This document shows positions 54,776 through 63,516 of a stretch of 64,000 nucleotides of DNA, piece after piece. Both the position numbers and the translations under genes were made by a program. The stretch lies in assembly GCF_021732705.1 (NCBI RefSeq), contig NZ_JAKFUM010000011.1, positions 186,001 to 250,000 of the forward strand. Direction: 5' to 3'. How positions within the stretch are numbered: the first letter of the stretch is position 1; each line of letters begins with the position of its first letter. Source of the stretch: Nevskia sp. GTDB lineage: Bacteria; Pseudomonadota; Gammaproteobacteria; Nevskiales; Nevskiaceae. The notes below the pieces were generated by a model, which was not told the DNA's origin, searched no databases, and was given only the letters and a program-made list of their open reading frames with translations.

Positions 54776-56355
54776 GCGGCGATCGCGTCAGCCCGGCGCA
54801 GCGGCTGCGGGCGCGGAACCTCGCCGAGGTGGAGGTGATGCGCTACGCCGACGATCACGCGATGTGGCACAAGCACGTGCACAACGTGGATCTGGACACG
54901 ATGCAGATCCTGAAGATGACGGAGATGGATCAGCACCCGTCGACCGTCGATTTCAGCTGCCGCCGCACCGGCAAAACCTCGACCAAGGAACTGTGGGATC
55001 TGAAGTACCTGGCGACCAACGCCGACCAGGAACTGGGCGTGGTGGCCCCGCGCGAGGCACAGGCGCAGGTGAACCTGCGCTATCACCTGGACGCGATCCG
55101 GCGATCGCCGGTGCTCGATGCCTGGCTGATGTTCGACCGCGGCCGGCGCCAGTTCGGGGACACCCGGTACCAGTTCGCGAACCGCAGCGTGGCGGCGAGC
55201 TACGGGATCATGAGCCAGGTGGACGGCGGCGACCTGACGGTGGCCAGCCTCGAGGAGGTGGACGACATGCCGGCGGACCGGCTGTACAGCCGCTTCCTGC
55301 TGATGCTGGGATCCAGCCGCCGCCTCGGTGCCAGCACGGAATCCGTGAACCGACCGATCATCCGGATCACCGGGGTCTACAAAGGCGCGGACACCTTGGC
55401 CAACATGGTGGCCAGCGGCAAGTACCACGCGCTGCCGGTGGTGGACGTCCATCTGGCGATCGAGATGGGCATCGTCAACGCGGCGTTCATGGAGGAGATG
55501 CGGGATAGCCTGCCGGCGCACGAGTACATCCGGCAGCTGCTGTGCCGGAACGTGTCCGGCAAGAACCTGATCTGGGAAGCCTGGGTGCGCGCGGCGATCC
55601 AACTGGCGATCAAGGCGAAGATCGAGATCTGCGAGCCGATCCCGGGCGACACGTACCGCAAGCGCGGGCTGATCTCGTTCGGCTATGACCACCTGGGCCA
55701 CGGCGAGGATCCGACCAGCTCGCGATCGGCGCTGGTAGTGCTGGAGCAGATCGGCAATTTCGAGGTGCCGATCTATGCCCGCACCTGGTCATCCACCGCC
55801 GACGAAACCGACGTGAAGAACGACCTGCGTTCTTTCTGGCGCTACTACCGGCCGGACTACGCGATGGGCGATGCCTATGGCATCGGCATGCTGACGGCGC
55901 TGAACGATGACCTGCTGGCCACCGGCCTGACGCCGATCGACCGGCGGACGATCGGCGACGGGCAATCCAGCCCGGCCACGTGGGCGGAGTGGGCCTTTGC
56001 GCCGATCCGCTTCGAAGGCATGACCAAGCACACCATGGCGCAGCAGCTGCGCGCCAGCTTCCAGAATCACCGCGTGGCGATGCCCTACGTGGATGACGCA
56101 CCGGACACCGACCGCGCCGCGGTGGACATGCGCGACCTGCAGCGGCAGCTGACGAACATTGTGGCCAGCGCCACCAGCAAGGCCTACAGCAGCTACAGCC
56201 GACAGGAAAAGAAGATCGGCGATGACCTTTTCGACGCCTACTGCGCCGCCAGCCACGCGCTGAACACGCGCGGCACCGGCCAGGTGCAGACCCTGATCCT
56301 GACGCGCCAGCAATCCGAAGCGGATCTGCTGGGCACCACCGTGGAGCTGATGTGA
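54772..56355 (+). CDS. Phage terminase large subunit
   Basis: 527 residues. The ATPase part shows a Walker-A-like STVDFSCRRTGKTSTK and a Walker-B-like LTVASLEEVDDM. The nuclease part has scattered acidic residues (FGYDHLGHGEDP, YAMGDAYGIG, IGDDLFDAYCAA), as expected for an RNase-H-like domain. It pumps DNA into the prohead and cuts it. The GTG start overlaps the previous stop by four bases. The portal gene follows directly. Confidence 0.85.
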   Translation: MSGDRVSPAQRLRARNLAEVEVMRYADDHAMWHKHVHNVDLDTMQILKMTEMDQHPSTVDFSCRRTGKTSTKELWDLKYLATNADQELGVVAPREAQAQVNLRYHLDAIRRSPVLDAWLMFDRGRRQFGDTRYQFANRSVAASYGIMSQVDGGDLTVASLEEVDDMPADRLYSRFLLMLGSSRRLGASTESVNRPIIRITGVYKGADTLANMVASGKYHALPVVDVHLAIEMGIVNAAFMEEMRDSLPAHEYIRQLLCRNVSGKNLIWEAWVRAAIQLAIKAKIEICEPIPGDTYRKRGLISFGYDHLGHGEDPTSSRSALVVLEQIGNFEVPIYARTWSSTADETDVKNDLRSFWRYYRPDYAMGDAYGIGMLTALNDDLLATGLTPIDRRTIGDGQSSPATWAEWAFAPIRFEGMTKHTMAQQLRASFQNHRVAMPYVDDAPDTDRAAVDMRDLQRQLTNIVASATSKAYSSYSRQEKKIGDDLFDAYCAASHALNTRGTGQVQTLILTRQQSEADLLGTTVELM

Positions 56356-57749
56356 TGAGCTTGCTCGATCCCCTGATGCGGTATTTCCGAAGCAACCCGG
56401 CCCCGCTGCCCACGCTGACGGCGCCGACGATCGGCACGCTGCTGCCCGGCGAATCGCCACCGCGCACCACCGAGGCCGGCTTCCGCACCACGCCGGAACA
56501 GCAGCTGGAGCTGATGTACCTGCGCATGGAGCCGAGCTTCGTGCTGCGCAACACGATCAACGAGATCCGCGAGATGGATCAGCGTGATCCGCGGGTGAAG
56601 AAGATCCACGAGCGCACCGCCCGGGCGGCCTGCAAGGGCGGGCTGATGCTGAAGGTGAGCCCGCAGGCAGACACGGTGAAGCGGCTGTGGGACAGCTATC
56701 ACCGGCGGCTGGAGCTGCACCGGCGCGAGAAGCTGGAAAGCGACATGCGCGGCGCGCTGATGGAGGGCAACCTGCCGATCCAGTGGGTGATCGACCACGA
56801 CAGCGCCCGCGTGATCCGCGGCGTTCGAATGCCGACCGAAACGATCAAGCCGCTGGTGGGCGCGAACGGGCAATTCGAAGACCCGGCAGCGGCTTACCAG
56901 CAGTGGGATTGGCTGCGCGGTCAGGCGATCGCGAAGTTCCCGCTGTGGCAGCTCAACCTGGTGCGGATCCGGCCGGACAATTACGACAACTGGGGCAGCT
57001 TCGGCCGGCCGTACCTGGACGCCACGCGCACCGTGTGGCGCCAACTGGTGATGACCGAACGGGATCTGGTGGTGCGCCGCCACACTCGCGCGCCGCAGCG
57101 CCAGGTGCACGTGCTGGAAGGCGCCACCGATGCCGAGCTGCAGGCCTACGAGCAGAACCACCGGAGCAAGCAAGGCTTGGTCACGACGGACTACTACCTG
57201 AACCGCAAGGGCGGCGTGACCGGCATTACCGGCGACGCCAACCTGGACCAGATCGCCGATGTGTCCTACCTGCTGGACACGTTCTTTTCAGGCGCGCCGG
57301 CGCCGAAGGCCCTGTTCGGCTACCTGGGCGAGACCGCGCGCGATGTGCTGGCGGACCTGAAGCAGGATTACTTCGACGAGCTCGACGCGCTGCAGGACAA
57401 CGTGAGCTTCATCTACGAGCTGGGCTTCCGGCTGGAGCTGCTGCTGCACGGCATCAACCCGGATGCGGAGGAATTCAGCGTGCAGTTCGCCGAACGCAAG
57501 ACCGACACCCCGAACCAGCGCGCGGATCTGGCGCTGAAGCACCAGGCACTGGGCGTGCCGCGGCCGATGGTCTGGAGCGCGGCCGGTCTGGATCCTTCGG
57601 AGGTGCAGAGGCACATCGACGCCGCCGGGGAGAACTACGACCCCTACCCCGGCGCCGCCGGCGGCACTGGCCGGCCGCAGCCGCGGGTGTCGATCACGCC
57701 GGGGAATCGGCCGAAGGGGGAAAGTGCAACGAGTGTCACGAATACCTAG
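56355..57749 (+). CDS. Phage portal protein
   Basis: 464 residues from ATG 56355 (GTG 56352 would add one). It begins SLLDPLMRYFRSN and has portal-like features: DQRDPRVKKIHERTARAA, then PLWQLNLVRIRPDNYDNWGSFG, and a late helical stretch (DVLADLKQDYFDELDALQDNVSFIYELGFRLELLL). Portal proteins form the 12-mer through which DNA enters. Position between the terminase and the head-morphogenesis protein fits the usual order. Family call from position and length. Confidence 0.75.
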   Translation: MSLLDPLMRYFRSNPAPLPTLTAPTIGTLLPGESPPRTTEAGFRTTPEQQLELMYLRMEPSFVLRNTINEIREMDQRDPRVKKIHERTARAACKGGLMLKVSPQADTVKRLWDSYHRRLELHRREKLESDMRGALMEGNLPIQWVIDHDSARVIRGVRMPTETIKPLVGANGQFEDPAAAYQQWDWLRGQAIAKFPLWQLNLVRIRPDNYDNWGSFGRPYLDATRTVWRQLVMTERDLVVRRHTRAPQRQVHVLEGATDAELQAYEQNHRSKQGLVTTDYYLNRKGGVTGITGDANLDQIADVSYLLDTFFSGAPAPKALFGYLGETARDVLADLKQDYFDELDALQDNVSFIYELGFRLELLLHGINPDAEEFSVQFAERKTDTPNQRADLALKHQALGVPRPMVWSAAGLDPSEVQRHIDAAGENYDPYPGAAGGTGRPQPRVSITPGNRPKGESATSVTNT

Positions 57750-58301
57750 TAGGGGGCTGAGCGTGTCCACGCGCACGCACGAAGTCATGAGGGCCGGGAG
57801 GTTGCTGTGCGAGGCATCCGGCCATTCGCAGATTGCTGCCTCTGCTCGCACCGTAAGCCCCCGCATCGCGACGGCCGCCGATACCCCTGAAGGCGGAGGA
57901 AGACAGAAAGCGGCAGTGGGGAGATTGGCTGCCGCTGATAGTCGAATTCCACCCACGCATGCTATGCGTCGGCATCTGGAACTGGAAGGGTCCGCCACTG
58001 CCGAAGTTCTGGCCGACGTTGCCGGTATTCCTTCCGGCCGTGTCAGTGCCTTGTTGGGCTGGATATTGCCGAGCTGTTGAAACATGCGCTTGAACTGGCG
58101 ATTGCGGGAGGTTTTGTGCTGCCGCCACTGCCGCCTGGGATTGTTCTACACCCGCGGCTAGGCGACTTGCACGACCGCCTTCAATTACAGGGCTACGGGT
58201 TGTTGGTGGCTCGATCACTGCTGCAATACGCTTTGAAGCCCAACGTGGGTTATCCGACAAATTGACAGATAACAACCTTTTAGCCGAGTTATAAGACACG
58301 A
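57750..58301. other. 552-bp gap inside the phage head block, lower in GC than its neighbours
   Basis: It lies between the portal and head-morphogenesis genes, which are normally adjacent. Its right half is visibly more AT-rich than the flanks (58200-58300). It contains one possible broken gene (57964-58265) and no other supportable gene. It may be a late insertion (moron) in the phage. Confidence 0.5.
57964..58265 (+). pseudogene. Possible frameshifted small helix-turn-helix gene
   Basis: From ATG 57964 the frame reads MRRHLELEGSATAEVLADVA then GIPSGRVSALLG, a winged-helix-like start, and then stops at 58078-58080. Adding one G to the GGG at 58056-58058 would continue into the next frame as LDIAELLKHALELAIAGGF and run to 58265. 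The joined protein would be about 100 residues. Alternatively the region is simply non-coding. Confidence 0.25.
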
Positions 58302-59438
58302 ATGGCGGATCTCACCCCTACCCAGCAACGCGCGATTAATCAAGGTCTGAACCAAGCGCTGCGGAACGCCTGGGATCAGGTCGCAGCCCTCGATGCCGAA
58401 TCCCAGCGGCTGGTGCTGGCGGAGTACCAGGCCGCGGCGGTGGAGATCCTGCGCGGGCTGCGGGCCGCAGCGGATCGCGACGGCGCGGTGCCGGTGGCGG
58501 CGCTGCAGGAAGTGATCGGCCGGGTGAATCTGGCGCTTGAGGCCTTGCTGGTGGCGCAGCAGGCGCTGGCGGAGCAGCAGGTGTTCCGGGCGGCGGTGAT
58601 CGGCGCCGGGGCGATTGATCAGTTGCGGCTGCTGGCGACGAATGGCGAGATCGAGGCGGATTCGGTGGCGCGGCTGCCGGATGCGCGCGAGGTGGCGGAA
58701 CGCGTACGGCAGCAACTGGTGCACGCGCCCGGGCCGGATGGCCTGCGGCTGTCCGACCGGATCTGGCGCAATCATCAGGGCCTGCGGGCGGAGCTGCTGC
58801 CGGCGATCCAGACAGCAATCATCAACGGGCAGGCCGCGCGGGATGCCGTGCGCGGCGTGCTGGGCCGGGCCGGTGCCGCCACGGCGCAGCAGATCGGCGA
58901 CATCGAGCTGGCCAAGGCCGGCGCGCTGGGTGACCGGGCGGCGGAGATCCTGACCGGGCCGGAGGCCAAGGCCTATGCCAATGCGCTGCGGGTGCTGCGC
59001 AGCGAGGTGGACCAGGCGAACATCCTGACGACGCGCGAAGGCATCTATGCCGTCGAGGACGTGGTGGGCACGCGGTTTCTGCTGAGCCCGTCTCACCCGA
59101 AGTTCGATATCTGCGATCTGCACGCCAACGTGAACCTGCACGGCCTGGGCCGCGGCGTGTATCCGCGCGGGCAAAGCCCGCTGCCGGCACACCCGAACAC
59201 CCTGAGCTTCGAGGAAGCGGTGTTCAGTTGGGAGGTCACGCCGGAGGACCGCGCGCAGCGGGATGATCCGATCGCCTGGCTGCAAGGCCGCCCGGCCGGC
59301 GAGCAGCTGGGCGTGCTGCAGAGCCGGGACAAGGTGGCGGCGCTACAGGCCGGCCTGCTGCAGCCGGGGGAGATCACCACGCCGTGGCGGCTGCTGGCGT
59401 CAAAATACGGCACCCGCCTTCCGGAGCGCGCCGCTTGA
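58302..59438 (+). CDS. Phage head morphogenesis protein (SPP1 gp7/Mu gpF-like)
   Basis: 378 residues. The N-terminal two thirds are helical, Ala/Glu-rich (AEYQAAAVEILRGLRAAADR). The C-terminal core has SPSHPKFDICDLHANVNLHG with CDLH and later PAHPNTLSF, the conserved Cys/His pattern of the SPP1 gp7 family. These proteins help start prohead assembly and link portal and capsid. Start ATG 58302 is clear. Fits its place after the portal. Confidence 0.82.
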   Translation: MADLTPTQQRAINQGLNQALRNAWDQVAALDAESQRLVLAEYQAAAVEILRGLRAAADRDGAVPVAALQEVIGRVNLALEALLVAQQALAEQQVFRAAVIGAGAIDQLRLLATNGEIEADSVARLPDAREVAERVRQQLVHAPGPDGLRLSDRIWRNHQGLRAELLPAIQTAIINGQAARDAVRGVLGRAGAATAQQIGDIELAKAGALGDRAAEILTGPEAKAYANALRVLRSEVDQANILTTREGIYAVEDVVGTRFLLSPSHPKFDICDLHANVNLHGLGRGVYPRGQSPLPAHPNTLSFEEAVFSWEVTPEDRAQRDDPIAWLQGRPAGEQLGVLQSRDKVAALQAGLLQPGEITTPWRLLASKYGTRLPERAA

Positions 59439-59464
59439 GCCTTCCCCTGCCCGTTCAGCCTCGC

Positions 59465-59656
59465 ATGGCCACCGTGGTCGACCTGACCGGTGAGCGCCAG
59501 CGCGTGGTCTGTGTCTGCAATCACACGATTTTCGATGGCGTGGTGATCAAGAGCCGCGTGGTGCGGCTGCTGCCGCGCGGCGGTGCCGAGGCGCTGTGCC
59601 GCTGCAAGGCCTGGGTGGCGGTACCGGTGACCTATGCGCCACCGGGCACGGCATGA
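59465..59656 (+). CDS. Com-like small zinc-finger phage protein
   Basis: 63 residues. Two Cys pairs, CVCNHTIFDG and CRCKAWVAVP, bracket about 25 residues, which is the plan of Mu Com and related phage zinc fingers that bind mRNA or aid translation of a neighbour. ATG 59465 is used; a TTG at 59435 overlapping the previous stop is an alternative. No mom-like gene is visible nearby, so its target is unknown. Confidence 0.6.
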   Translation: MATVVDLTGERQRVVCVCNHTIFDGVVIKSRVVRLLPRGGAEALCRCKAWVAVPVTYAPPGTA

Positions 59657-59988
59657 AGCCCTGGCGCGAACGGCTGCGGGATGCCGCGCTGGGTTCGCTG
59701 AAGCCCGAGGAGATCGCACGGCTTGATCGTGTGGACCAGGCGCACTTCGCTGCGATTGCCGTGTTCGGCAACGATGCCGACGCCGGGCGGTGGTACTACG
59801 GCACCACCTCCGAATTCGGCGGCTGGCGATCACCGGAGGCCGTAGCCGCGGACGGCGATGAAGGGCTGGCGCAGGTGCTGGCCAAGCTGGAGGCGATGAA
59901 AGCTACCGTCACGCCGAAGCCGGACCCGTTCCCGATCACCAGCGCCGGCCGCCGGCGCGTGTTCAAGGCCCGACGCTCCCCGATTTGA
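59653..59988 (+). CDS. Hypothetical phage protein
   Basis: 111 residues, starting MKPWRERLRD with a four-base overlap with the previous stop. The middle phrase FGNDADAGRWYYGTTSEFGGWRS is distinctive, and the C-terminus is basic (RRRVFKARRSPI). No family recognised. A hairpin terminator follows. Confidence 0.65.
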   Translation: MKPWRERLRDAALGSLKPEEIARLDRVDQAHFAAIAVFGNDADAGRWYYGTTSEFGGWRSPEAVAADGDEGLAQVLAKLEAMKATVTPKPDPFPITSAGRRRVFKARRSPI

Positions 59989-60041
59989 CCGCGCCCGCAG
60001 TTGGCGCATACTGGAGAGGCAAGGCATAACGCCACGTCGCG

Positions 60042-60076
60042 AAAGCCGCCGCACTCGATAAGGGTGCGGCGGCTTT
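60042..60076. terminator. Rho-independent terminator upstream of the capsid gene
   Basis: A 13-bp stem (AAAGCCGCCGCAC with GTGCGGCGGCTTT) around a nine-base loop, followed by more T. It separates the first head-gene group from the capsid gene, which starts 21 bases later, so the capsid may be served partly by read-through or by its own promoter. Confidence 0.82.
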
Positions 60077-60096
60077 TTTCGTTTCTGGAGCCGCAC

Positions 60097-62490
60097 ATGC
60101 AGCACCGCCGCCGCATCACGCTGAATGAAGGGGCTGACACCCAGCGCCACTACTACGCCCTCGCCGCCGTCGAGACCGGCCCCGGCGCGGGGCTGCGGTC
60201 GATTGAGCAGCTGGCGCGGCCGATCGATGCCAACCATTCGCTGTTCGGCAAGGTGCGGCTGAACGCGGAGACCTTCCGCAGCTTCGTCCGCAACTTCGAG
60301 GCGAACACGCTGGGGCAGGAGATCTACCTGGACCGGAACCACAACCCGGGCGATGGCGTGAACGGCGTATTCCGCGGCCTGCAGGTGGACCGGCAGGGCC
60401 GGCTGCTGGGAGATCTGGAGTGGAAGCCGTTGGGCGTGAAGACGTTCACCGAGGACGGCTTCAAGTACTTCTCGATCGACTTCACCGACGACTTCGTGCA
60501 CCCGGAAACCGGCAAGAGCCACGGCCCGCTGCTGTTCGGCGCTGGCCTGGTGCCGCGGCCGTTCATCAAGAACATGACCCCTTCGGCCGGACCCGGCCGC
60601 CTGATGCTGAGCGACCAAGGGCGCTCGGTGTTCGTTCCTTCCCACCTGCGTCTCGAGGACTGCGACATGAAGAAGTATCTGGAGGCGCTGCGCGCCAAAC
60701 TGCTGAGCCTGAAGCTGAGCAACGCGATGGTCGCCACCCTGCTGGCGCAGTTCGAGGCGCAGGCGATCGCGCTGGGCCTGGGCGACGATGAAGGCAAGCT
60801 GCACAAGCTGGGCGAGACCTTCGAAGCCACGGCAACGCAGCTCGCCGCCGGCGAATCGAACGTGACGCTGACCGTGAACGGCGGTCTGACGGCAGACGCG
60901 ATCAGCACGGCCGTGGCCAAGGCGCTGGCCGATGCCGAGACCCGCCGCGTGACCCTGGCGCAGACGGCCGAGACCCACCGCAAGACGTTCACCGATGCCA
61001 TCAACGCGGCACAGGGCTTGAGCGAAGTCACCCGCGCCTCGCTGCGCAAGCAGGCCGCCGCCATCACGGCGGAGATGACGGCCGAACAGGTCAAGACGCT
61101 GGCCGATGCGGCGATCGAGATCGGCAACGCCACCGAGGTGACGCTGCGGCGCGCGCAGCTTGGCTTTGGCGGCACGATGACCGGCGTACTGCCGAACGTG
61201 ATGCTGACCAGCGATATCGGCACGCAGGCGCACGGCCTGATGCGCGAGCACCTGCAGTTCTCGGCCGCGAACGCCGGCCTGCGGCTGCCGGAGGAAAAGC
61301 AGCTGACCAGCTTCGCCCGCAAGGTGCTGGCCGAGTTCGATCGCCTGCACGGTGCGCGGCTGGATGCCGAGGTGAAGCGGCTGGCCGGTGATGGCAGCAC
61401 CAACGTGGCGGACAGCCAGTTCCCGGTGGTGGCGCAGCGCCAGGTGATCATCGAGCTGCTGGCCGATCTGCGCTTCCTGCAGATGGTGCAGACCATTGTC
61501 GACCCGCAGGCGCAGGCGACGATGCAGATCCCGTACGAGCAGCGCAACACCGGCCAGGTGACCAACGGCGCGGTGGTGTACGAGGGCAACCCGATTCCGT
61601 ACGGCGGCGTTCGCCAGCTGATGGATCAGGCCTACGTGGTGCCGCGCAAGATCGCCATGCTGATGAGCAATGAGCTGATCCACTTCACCCAGCGCGCGCT
61701 GATCAACTGGGATGCCTGGGCGCGCAACATCGCCAGCAATGCCCGCCTGATGCGCGACATCATCGCCACCGCCGTGGCGAACGAGATGCAGCGCAGCGCC
61801 GATGCCTTCGGCGCCGGCACGGTGACCAGCGAAACCATCACCGCGCAGGTCAACGGCACCCGCACCACGTTCAAGACCGCGCAGTTCCCGGTGGTGCGGC
61901 CGCGCACCGTGCGGGATCTGCAGGGCAACGCGATCGGCACCGAACAGAACGCGATCACGCTGACCATCAGCGGCACGCCCCGGCCGATGTACGACGGCAC
62001 CGGCACGCAGGGCGCCGGCAACTACTGGCGCTTCACCGACTGGAACCTGGGCTATTTCCAGATCGTCAACCAGGCCGGCGCGGTGCAGACGCTGGCCAAT
62101 GCCACGGCGGTGGTCATCAGCTACTCGAACAGCACCAACCGCAGCCTGTTCGATCTGGATATTCCGGGCGGCGTGGCCAGCTTCCGCGACCACGCGAACA
62201 CGCTGCTGGACATCATCGGCCGGCGCAAGGCGATCCTCAGCCAGGAGCGTTTCGTTCAGGCGCAGTTCCTGGTCTGTGCCGCCACGCTGCACAACACGAT
62301 CACCGAGGCCACCCAGTTCGAGCGTGATCAGCAGAAGGACGGCACCAACCTGGACGTGCGCGGCGACCTTGCCAACGTCAAGGGCCTGCCGGCGTTCGGC
62401 ACCAACCAGCCCGGCATCGATCTCGGCGAAAGCCGGATCCTGATGGGCGAATCGAACGTGTGCAGCTACGCATCGCCAAGCCGTTCGTGA
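60097..62490 (+). CDS. Phage protease-scaffold-major capsid fusion, C-terminus displaced by a frameshift
   Basis: 797 residues. The first ~195 resemble a Mu gpI-like prohead protease (YLDRNHNPGDGVNGVFRGLQ, YFSIDFTDDFVHPETGKSHG). Residues ~191-390 are helical, Ala/Thr-rich and scaffold-like. The rest is an HK97-type capsid (LMDQAYVVPRKIAMLMSNEL, FDLDIPGGVASFRDH). An internal ATG at 60667 (residue 191) starts MKKYLEALRAKLL with GAGG upstream and could yield a protease-free capsid. At the end the frame reads ESNVCSYASPSRS and stops, while the next frame (62460-62651) carries what looks like the natural C-terminus. Removing two bases (one TG of GTGTG at 62458-62462) joins them as ESNVQLRIAKPFV. 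Confidence 0.8.
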   Translation: MQHRRRITLNEGADTQRHYYALAAVETGPGAGLRSIEQLARPIDANHSLFGKVRLNAETFRSFVRNFEANTLGQEIYLDRNHNPGDGVNGVFRGLQVDRQGRLLGDLEWKPLGVKTFTEDGFKYFSIDFTDDFVHPETGKSHGPLLFGAGLVPRPFIKNMTPSAGPGRLMLSDQGRSVFVPSHLRLEDCDMKKYLEALRAKLLSLKLSNAMVATLLAQFEAQAIALGLGDDEGKLHKLGETFEATATQLAAGESNVTLTVNGGLTADAISTAVAKALADAETRRVTLAQTAETHRKTFTDAINAAQGLSEVTRASLRKQAAAITAEMTAEQVKTLADAAIEIGNATEVTLRRAQLGFGGTMTGVLPNVMLTSDIGTQAHGLMREHLQFSAANAGLRLPEEKQLTSFARKVLAEFDRLHGARLDAEVKRLAGDGSTNVADSQFPVVAQRQVIIELLADLRFLQMVQTIVDPQAQATMQIPYEQRNTGQVTNGAVVYEGNPIPYGGVRQLMDQAYVVPRKIAMLMSNELIHFTQRALINWDAWARNIASNARLMRDIIATAVANEMQRSADAFGAGTVTSETITAQVNGTRTTFKTAQFPVVRPRTVRDLQGNAIGTEQNAITLTISGTPRPMYDGTGTQGAGNYWRFTDWNLGYFQIVNQAGAVQTLANATAVVISYSNSTNRSLFDLDIPGGVASFRDHANTLLDIIGRRKAILSQERFVQAQFLVCAATLHNTITEATQFERDQQKDGTNLDVRGDLANVKGLPAFGTNQPGIDLGESRILMGESNVCSYASPSRS

Positions 62491-62651
62491 CCGGCACGCC
62501 GTTCGAGGTGATGGACCCGACGACGATGCGCCCGACCGGCGAAAAGCAGGCGTATGGCGAGGAGTACTCGACCATCCACGTGCCGCTGCCGCTGCGTGGC
62601 CGCCTGACCAGCGTGATCGTCTACTCGGCCACCGCCCGCGCCGCGGTCTGA
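62460..62651 (+). pseudogene. Displaced C-terminal end of the capsid gene
   Basis: 63 codons in the frame next to the capsid gene: QLRIAKPFVTGTPFEVMDP, then GEEYSTIHVPLPLRGRLTSV. This is a plausible beta-rich capsid C-terminus with the same codon use as the upstream gene. It overlaps the end of the shifted frame by 31 bases. It has no clear ribosome-binding site of its own, so it probably belongs to the capsid gene and was separated by a 2-bp change. Confidence 0.6.
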
Positions 62652-62714
62652 GCCCTTTCCTCCGACGCACCCTTGGGGCGGGCAACCGCCCCGATCCTTT
62701 TCGAGGACCGATTC

Positions 62715-63035
62715 ATGACGCTGAAGATCATCACGCACCCGATCGACGCCCGCGGCCCGACCTATATCGGCAGCCGGCTGGTGTACCCGGGCGAATCCGT
62801 CACTGCGGACGTGCCGGATGCCGACGAAACCTCCACCACGAACGACGGCACGGCGCCGACGCTGGCCGATCTGCAGAAGGGCAGCATCGACTCGATCAAG
62901 AAGGCGCTGCCAGCGCTGACCGGTGGCGATCTCGATGCGCTGCTGAAGCTGGAGCAGGATGCTGCAAAGCCCCGCACCACGCTGATCAGCGAGATCGAGG
63001 CGGAGAAGCTGAAGCGCGCGGCAGGCGGGGCGTAA
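62715..63035 (+). CDS. Phage head-region protein of unknown function
   Basis: 106 residues. The N-terminal part (LKIITHPIDARGPTYIGSRLV) is beta-like and the C-terminal part is acidic-helical (SIDSIKKALPALTGGDLDALLK then ISEIEAEKLKRAAGG). Its position right after the capsid suggests a head decoration or completion protein. No recognised family. Start ATG 62715 with GAGG about eight bases upstream. Confidence 0.6.
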   Translation: MTLKIITHPIDARGPTYIGSRLVYPGESVTADVPDADETSTTNDGTAPTLADLQKGSIDSIKKALPALTGGDLDALLKLEQDAAKPRTTLISEIEAEKLKRAAGGA

Positions 63036-63042
63036 GCCGGCC

Positions 63043-63516
63043 ATGCACTTCCTGTTCGAGCGCACGCTGGTGGAACCGAACGGCGTGTTCGGCCGGCTGG
63101 CGCTGGATCAGGTGCCGTTCTGCGTCACGGCCGAACAGCCGTGGCGCAACAACGCGAAGGGCCGCAGCTGCATCCCCGCCGGCGACTACGAGCTGCGGCC
63201 GTGGGACAGCCCGCAGTTCGGCATGGTGCTGATGTTCGTGAACCCTGCACTGCAGGTGTTCGCGACCGAAGCTGATGTGCCGCCGGCGCAGCGCGGCATC
63301 GGCCGTTCGCTGGTGCTGATGCACGCCGCCAACTGGCCGCACCAGCTGCAGGGCTGCATCGCACTGGGCAAGCACATCGCCCCGCTGCCGCCGTACGGCA
63401 TGGCGGTGACCGACAGCCAGGACACGCTGAAGGCGCTGCGCAAGGTCTGGGGCAACCGGCGCGGCCACACGGCGACGGTGCGCTGGTTGTGCCCGATTCC
63501 GAAGGCCGCCCCGTGA
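63043..63516 (+). CDS. DUF5675-family phage protein
   Basis: 157 residues with the DUF5675 pattern: LFERTLVEPNGVFGRL, CVTAEQPWRNNAKGRSCIP and AGDYELRP, then VLMHAANWPHQLQGCIALG. Members occur in many prophages near lysis or tail genes; function unknown, possibly peptidoglycan-related. It directly precedes and overlaps the spanin gene. Confidence 0.8.
   Translation: MHFLFERTLVEPNGVFGRLALDQVPFCVTAEQPWRNNAKGRSCIPAGDYELRPWDSPQFGMVLMFVNPALQVFATEADVPPAQRGIGRSLVLMHAANWPHQLQGCIALGKHIAPLPPYGMAVTDSQDTLKALRKVWGNRRGHTATVRWLCPIPKAAP

Noticed and set aside
57736-58299. 187-codon minus-strand frame in the phage gap
   Set aside because: It opposes the direction of every phage gene, has no motif, and its Gly/Ser-rich content looks like a shadow.
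62440-62470. Programmed ribosomal frameshift in the capsid gene
   Set aside because: No slippery heptamer or strong downstream structure is visible at the junction; a 2-bp insertion explains the sequence more simply, so recoding is kept only as an alternative.
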